Below are positions 6,893 through 10,740 of a DNA stretch of 10,740 bases, piece by piece (the first letter of the stretch is position 1; every line of letters starts with the position of its first letter). The stretch covers positions 1-10,740 of the forward strand of contig DASWHW010000149.1 in NCBI GenBank assembly GCA_036397975.1. The letters are read 5' to 3'. The DNA comes from SZUA-287 sp036397975. GTDB taxonomy: Bacteria > Bacteroidota > Ignavibacteria > UBA10030 > UBA6906. Position numbers and translations under genes: made by a program. The notes under the pieces were generated by a model, which worked only from the letters and a program-made list of their open reading frames with translations, was not told where the DNA came from and did not search any database.

Positions 6893-8899
6893 TCACCTCA
6901 AGAGAAGAAGCCTTCTCGTCTGCGTGAAATTTCCCGCCTGTAGCCGATACAGATACACTCCGCTCGCCAGCCCGCTCGCATCAAACGTAACCTCAAAACT
7001 CCCTGCTTGCAGATTCTCATTCACCAGCGTCGCCACTTCTCGACCGAGCACGTCGAATATTCTCAGCGACACGAATCTGGCATCTGCAATCTGCCATCTG
7101 ATCTTTGTGCTCGGGTTGAACGGGTTCGGGTAGTTTTGCATCAACTCAAAAGTTAACGGGAGTTGATCTCTTTCATGAACGCTCGTTGGTCGCTGATTGA
7201 CGTAGTAACTGAAGTTGCCATTATATTCGCCAACAATAACATCGCTCAACCCATCGCCATCCATGTCCGCAAACGCTGGGCCGGCATTCTGCCTGGCACC
7301 AACGCCTGTAAGCATGGGGTCATTTCTTGTCCAGACAGGAGACGAAGTGCTGCCTGTGTTTTCATAGAACAACATCTGTCCAAACGAACCTCCCAACACC
7401 AAATCGTTGTCCCCGTCTTGTTCGAGGTCGAAGAATGCCGGCGAGGCATTCCGCACCGATGAGATTCCCGTCATTAACGATGGATCAAGCGCAAACACAT
7501 TTGCGCCCTGGTTTCTGTAGGCAACCATCGCAGGTGCTTCTTCAGCTCCGACGAGCAAATCCAGATCGCCGTCTCCATCGAGATCGGCAAGACCTGGCGC
7601 ACTCAAGAAACCTACATCGATACCGGCAAAGATTATTGTGTTTTGAGTAAATCCCGATCCGTTATTAATGAAGCAGTACACCATCCCGTCAAGTGCGCCT
7701 GAGACTATGTCCTGGTCGTTATCTCCGTCGATATCCACAAACACCGGCGTGCTGTACGATCCGACATCAATCGATGTAAACGTCGAAGTTGCTTTTGTAA
7801 ATCGCGGACTGAACTGTGTGCCATCATTTCGAAAGTACTGAATTCGCCCAAGCCAATCCCCGCTCATCATGTCGAAGTCGCCATCGTTATCGAAGTCCGC
7901 GAGCGAGGCTCGCGCACCGTTGCCGCTAATACGAAGAATCTCGAAGTACGACGACTGAAACTGGAACGATGGTGTGGTTGAAGAGCCAAGATTTTCGTAG
8001 TGGAACAGCGTACCATCGGAAGTCCCGTATGTCAAATCTAGATCACCGTCATGATCGAGGTCGCATAATGTTGGTTGCTTCCAATACGTTGTTGCTTCGA
8101 CGACGTTAAAAGTGGTTGCGTTGCTCGTCCAGATGGGCGTAGCCGTGCTTCCTGTATTTCTGAAGTAGACAAGCGTTTGCAGGTCACGGCCGAGAAGGAG
8201 ATCGAAATCGCCATCACCATCGATGTCCGCAAGGGCCGGATAGGAATTCAAGCCGATATCGGGAATGCCCAAGACAAGAGTGCTATCGCGAATGAAGCTG
8301 GGTGTCGAAGGAGAACCGATATTTCGATATCCGAACGCGACACCTGCTGGAGGACCGCCGAACAGCGACTCGCCAATTCCAACAAGCAGGTCGTGATCAT
8401 TATCTCCATCGAGATCGGCAAATGCTGCTTTTGCATCGGTTCCTATTTCAGTATTGATCGCAGCAAACAAAGTATCGATACGCTGCCATTGCGGGGCGAG
8501 CGTATCTCCAACATTGTTGTAATAGAGCAGACCATTGAACCCTCCAATCACCAAATCCAGATCCCCATCGCCGTCCATATCGACCATGACCGGGTAGTCA
8601 GAGTTTGTTCCTGCTGTTCCTCCCGCATAGATTGAAGCGAGAATTGAGGTGTCTCTTTGGAAGTGTGGCGGTACACCATCGCCAAGATTCCTGAAGTAAT
8701 CAACCCGAGTTGACGATCCGTTCCCGAGGAGCAAGTCCCATTCGCCATCAGCATCGAGGTCTCCAAAGAAAGGGGACGAGAAATTCTGAACGCTCACTCC
8801 TGATGGATTGAACAGTGAATCGACTTTAAGCCATGGCTGGGCGCTCACGATCGAAGCATTTACAACATATATGAAAAACAACAAGGATTGCTTTAACAT
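6893..8899 (-). CDS. T9SS-secreted FG-GAP/VCBS repeat protein
   Basis: A predicted surface or secreted protein of 668 residues. It opens with a signal peptide (MLKQSLLFF...ASIVSA, cut after about residue 20), then ten FG-GAP/VCBS-type repeats, each with a calcium-binding-like loop of the form DxDxDGDxD. The loops begin at about residues 47, 107, 162, 225, 280, 335, 389, 439, 491 and 545, a spacing of 50-63, and most are followed by Y/F-R-N-x-G. Such repeats form beta-propeller blades. The last 87 residues (582-668) are a T9SS type A sorting domain: QNYPNPFNPSTKI (588-600), FDVLGREVATLVNE (615-628), then ASGVYLYRLQAG (645-656). The start at 8899 is preferred over the in-frame ATG at 8947 because it begins the signal peptide, has GGAG 9 nt upstream and lies downstream of the predicted promoter. 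Ligand and role are unknown; adhesion is a guess. Confidence 0.88.
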   Translation of the reverse strand: MLKQSLLFFIYVVNASIVSAQPWLKVDSLFNPSGVSVQNFSSPFFGDLDADGEWDLLLGNGSSTRVDYFRNLGDGVPPHFQRDTSILASIYAGGTAGTNSDYPVMVDMDGDGDLDLVIGGFNGLLYYNNVGDTLAPQWQRIDTLFAAINTEIGTDAKAAFADLDGDNDHDLLVGIGESLFGGPPAGVAFGYRNIGSPSTPSFIRDSTLVLGIPDIGLNSYPALADIDGDGDFDLLLGRDLQTLVYFRNTGSTATPIWTSNATTFNVVEATTYWKQPTLCDLDHDGDLDLTYGTSDGTLFHYENLGSSTTPSFQFQSSYFEILRISGNGARASLADFDNDGDFDMMSGDWLGRIQYFRNDGTQFSPRFTKATSTFTSIDVGSYSTPVFVDIDGDNDQDIVSGALDGMVYCFINNGSGFTQNTIIFAGIDVGFLSAPGLADLDGDGDLDLLVGAEEAPAMVAYRNQGANVFALDPSLMTGISSVRNASPAFFDLEQDGDNDLVLGGSFGQMLFYENTGSTSSPVWTRNDPMLTGVGARQNAGPAFADMDGDGLSDVIVGEYNGNFSYYVNQRPTSVHERDQLPLTFELMQNYPNPFNPSTKIRWQIADARFVSLRIFDVLGREVATLVNENLQAGSFEVTFDASGLASGVYLYRLQAGNFTQTRRLLLLR

Positions 8900-8949
8900 G
8901 AGAGAGGACTCCGGGAGAGAGCATCGAGATGGAAGAGAATCGTTCATCC

Positions 8950-8978
8950 AATTAACATGAATGTCGGGCGAGAATCAA
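8950..8978 (-). promoter_or_regulatory. Possible promoter of the T9SS repeat protein gene
   Basis: On the minus strand TTGATT (8973-8978) and TTAATT (8950-8955) are 17 bp apart. Transcription would start about 44 nt before the preferred ATG at 8899. The -10 match is weak, so this is tentative. Confidence 0.35.
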
Positions 8979-9011
8979 ATGTGTGGGAAGGCCTGCCGAG
9001 CACAAGAGGTA

Positions 9012-9051
9012 AAACAAAAGTCCCGTCTTAAATTTCGTCAAGACGGGATTT
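9012..9051 (-). terminator. Intrinsic terminator facing the minus strand
   Basis: The stem TCCCGTCTT / AAGACGGGA (9021-9029 and 9040-9048) extends by G-U and A-U pairs to about 12 bp around a 10-nt loop. On the minus strand it runs into CTTTTGTTTTAC, a good U-rich tail. It lies about 190 bp after the stop of the fusion gene and before the T9SS repeat protein gene, so the two are separate transcription units. Confidence 0.75.
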
Positions 9052-9242
9052 GGGAACGATGGATTCACCAACGTCAAGAGCATTAGCTCCTTTGTTTTGC
9101 TGGTAGTGATGAACAACAAATGGGTGTTTTCGTCCTTTAGTAAATTCTGGTGCGATCAGGCTGGAATTGACGACATTAGCTCAAAAAGACCAAGTCGACA
9201 GTCTTTCACAATGCCCAATCGGTGTGCCCTCCGGCGAATAGA

Positions 9243-10740
9243 TTATTGCAATGCATTCGGCGACGATGCATGCGCAGAACTTTGTTGGAGGTCGGTTAAC
9301 ACCTCCTTAAGCCCCTTCCAATGCGCGTCCGTCATCAAGTGGTTCGGCGTTATCCAGAGTTGTGTCGCTCCGCCCATGATCGAGTATTGTACGGCCTCTG
9401 ATAATTCTCTGGGACTCACGGGATGTTGTACTCCCCACAGCCCTATCGAGATGATTACTTTCTCCGGATCGTAGCTTTTGGTGAAAAACCTTGCAACATC
9501 TATCGAGCTCGACGGGTCTCGGCCATCAAGATAGAAATAGTCCCACACAATAAGCGCATCGGTGAAGTTCAGAAGATAGGGATAGTAAAGACCGGAGTGC
9601 ACTCCCTGCGATTCAAGAGTGGTTTCATGGACTGGGACGTCAACATACAATTGCTTTCCATATCGGTGAACGGAGTCTGCAATCACCTTGAGAAACCCAG
9701 CCATGCGTTGTGAACGCCATTCACCGAGGTCATGACTATCTTTATCGATGGATGAAGAAAGAAATTCATGCGGCCAATTCTTCGCCCGCTTTGAGGCGGC
9801 AAACGAACTGAAACATCGATCATCATAGCAGTACCTGTTATACTCCAACTCAGTCAGACTGATGCCATGAAGCTCATACTCCCGGGCAAGATAGGTTGCC
9901 ATTGCGATAATTTCTTTACCATATTCGCCTTCAGTGAGTTCAATGAAACACACTTGTTCCGTACTTGGATTTCCCTCAACATCCAGCGCTGCCACGGTGG
10001 GATGATCGTGCAAATACAAGGGGGCGTAGAAATCGAGAATGGCAACCGCTCTTTTTCCTTTTACGTGCAGATCTTCAACTGCATCAAAAAGAATGTCCGA
10101 CCGTGATGACTTCTGGTCATTGCTCCACGTCGATTCATGTCCTTTCCATTTGAAAAAATTCCATTCCACCCTCCCCGCTTCAAGCCCAACGGTGTTCACG
10201 GACTGCGACTCGTTCCTGTTGAGGACTGAGGTCACGGCATCCTCCGGATTGGAGTAGGCATCGAAGTGCGTGGCCACGGCGATTGTCGGAGGCGACAAGC
10301 GATCCGATATCGGCAAGGCATACCCGCCCTCCTTCGATCCTGTGACCGACGTAATCAAGGCGTACACAAATCCACCCAGCCCTGCTCCGACCCAGGCCGC
10401 GTATCGGCCGAACCTGTTTCTTCCAAGAACGACCCGATGCAAGTTCCGACGTTCAATCTTGTGCCACTTCTCCGTGGCACGTTTGAATTCCTTGTAAAGG
10501 GAATATGTCAAAACCACGTTGTAAAAATAGGAGAATGGAATTATGAGCCATCCATACAAAGGAACATACTTGAGATGATCGAGCGACCGATCAAGCAAGA
10601 TACTAAAAAACGACACCGCGAAAAATACAATGATGCCACAGTATGCTATCAACTCCAGGATACCATTAAATCGATACATGCCCTGTTGAAGAATAACCGG
10701 CAGCAAGACGATTGCGACAATTTGCATCAAGGGTACAAGA
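9243..10740 (-). CDS. Family 2 glycosyltransferase (C-terminal part) fused to a TIM-barrel glycosidase-like domain, 5' truncated
   Basis: The frame is open to the right window edge, so the protein begins outside. Residues here are counted from the TTG at 10730. Residues 1-95 look like the C-terminal membrane part of a GT2 synthase of the PgaC type: hydrophobic segments at about 1-17, 22-45 and 58-78, then KEFKRATEKWHKIERR (80-95). A basic stretch precedes one more helix, WVGAGLGGFVYALITSV (113-129). The remaining 365 residues are soluble and probably extracytoplasmic. They read like an alpha/beta barrel, with strand-like segments IAVATHFDAYS (150-160), RAVAILDFYAP (227-237), GISLTELEYNRYCYDD (289-304), LYVDVPVHE (361-369), DALIVWDYFYLDG (391-403), KVIISIGLWG (424-433) and ATQLWITPN (455-463). 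This recalls glycoside hydrolase-like families such as the PgaB C-terminal domain, but no family is certain. Acidic residues E294, E296, D303, D304 and D397 are candidate catalytic groups. It ends before a minus-strand terminator. Confidence 0.65.
   Translation of the reverse strand, partial: LVPLMQIVAIVLLPVILQQGMYRFNGILELIAYCGIIVFFAVSFFSILLDRSLDHLKYVPLYGWLIIPFSYFYNVVLTYSLYKEFKRATEKWHKIERRNLHRVVLGRNRFGRYAAWVGAGLGGFVYALITSVTGSKEGGYALPISDRLSPPTIAVATHFDAYSNPEDAVTSVLNRNESQSVNTVGLEAGRVEWNFFKWKGHESTWSNDQKSSRSDILFDAVEDLHVKGKRAVAILDFYAPLYLHDHPTVAALDVEGNPSTEQVCFIELTEGEYGKEIIAMATYLAREYELHGISLTELEYNRYCYDDRCFSSFAASKRAKNWPHEFLSSSIDKDSHDLGEWRSQRMAGFLKVIADSVHRYGKQLYVDVPVHETTLESQGVHSGLYYPYLLNFTDALIVWDYFYLDGRDPSSSIDVARFFTKSYDPEKVIISIGLWGVQHPVSPRELSEAVQYSIMGGATQLWITPNHLMTDAHWKGLKEVLTDLQQSSAHASSPNALQ

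Larger units (their letters stand above)
8900..9242. other. Intergenic region between two minus-strand genes
   Basis: The 343 bp contain the leader and possible promoter of the T9SS repeat protein gene and, at 9018-9051, the terminator that separates it from the gene to the right. The 191 bp from 9052 to 9242, between that terminator and the stop of the fusion gene, hold nothing recognisable on either strand. Confidence 0.6.

Noticed and set aside
8075..8635. A 186-codon + strand open frame inside the T9SS repeat protein gene
   Set aside because: It arises from the repeated codons of the calcium-loop motifs read on the other strand (runs of IEIAITIDV-like residues).
6893..8899. The ten near-regular DNA segments as a tandem DNA repeat or CRISPR-like array
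   Set aside because: The periodicity of about 150-190 bp is explained by the protein repeats; the DNA between loop codons is not conserved enough to be a tandem repeat and there are no uniform spacers.
8945..8947. Upstream ATG at 8947 as the start of the T9SS repeat protein
   Set aside because: It would add 16 polar residues in front of the signal peptide, has no Shine-Dalgarno sequence, and lies at about the predicted transcription start.

Overview
The window reads like a piece of chromosome from a Gram-negative bacterium of the FCB superphylum, most likely on the Ignavibacteria / Kapabacteria / Chlorobi side. The strongest pointer is a large secreted protein that ends in a type IX secretion (T9SS) type A sorting domain of the wording common in that group (QNYPNPFNPST followed by ASGVYLYRLQAG). 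An apolipoprotein N-acyltransferase gene confirms an inner membrane with lipoproteins to mature, and the ClpC carries a UvrB/UvrC-like middle segment. The genus-level placement is inference.

Layout. 1-1254 (+): a CelD/FemAB-like GNAT acyltransferase, whose 3' end overlaps by 38 bp the convergent gene for apolipoprotein N-acyltransferase (lnt, 1217-2902, -). 2903-3231: a 329-bp divergent control region with a good -35/-10 pair for clpC, a near-perfect palindrome over its predicted transcription start, another inverted repeat, and two small leader hairpins. 3232-5733 (+): clpC, closed by a strong intrinsic terminator at 5756-5785 that probably also serves the convergent flavin reductase-like gene (5806-6282, -). 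6283-6892: a 610-bp stretch with no intact gene. It holds what looks like the orphan C-terminal tail of a HerA-like (DUF853) ATPase on the + strand, followed by two hairpins. 6893-8899 (-): a T9SS-targeted protein of ten FG-GAP/VCBS repeats. 8900-9242: its probable promoter and the intrinsic terminator of the gene upstream. 9243 to the right edge (-): a 5'-truncated gene whose product joins the membrane end of a family 2 glycosyltransferase to a predicted extracytoplasmic TIM-barrel, glycosidase-like domain.

How the genes fit together. Most of the window concerns the cell envelope: lipoprotein N-acylation (Lnt), a surface or secreted adhesin-like propeller (T9SS), an exopolysaccharide-type synthase fused to a putative glycan-processing domain, and an acyltransferase of a family often found in exopolysaccharide clusters. 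ClpC (protein quality control) and the flavin reductase are housekeeping or metabolic genes with no visible link to these. The genes are mostly in separate transcription units, so this is not one operon. The item most worth following up is the glycosyltransferase / glycosidase-like fusion at the right edge. No CRISPR array, tRNA, rRNA or intact mobile element was seen.
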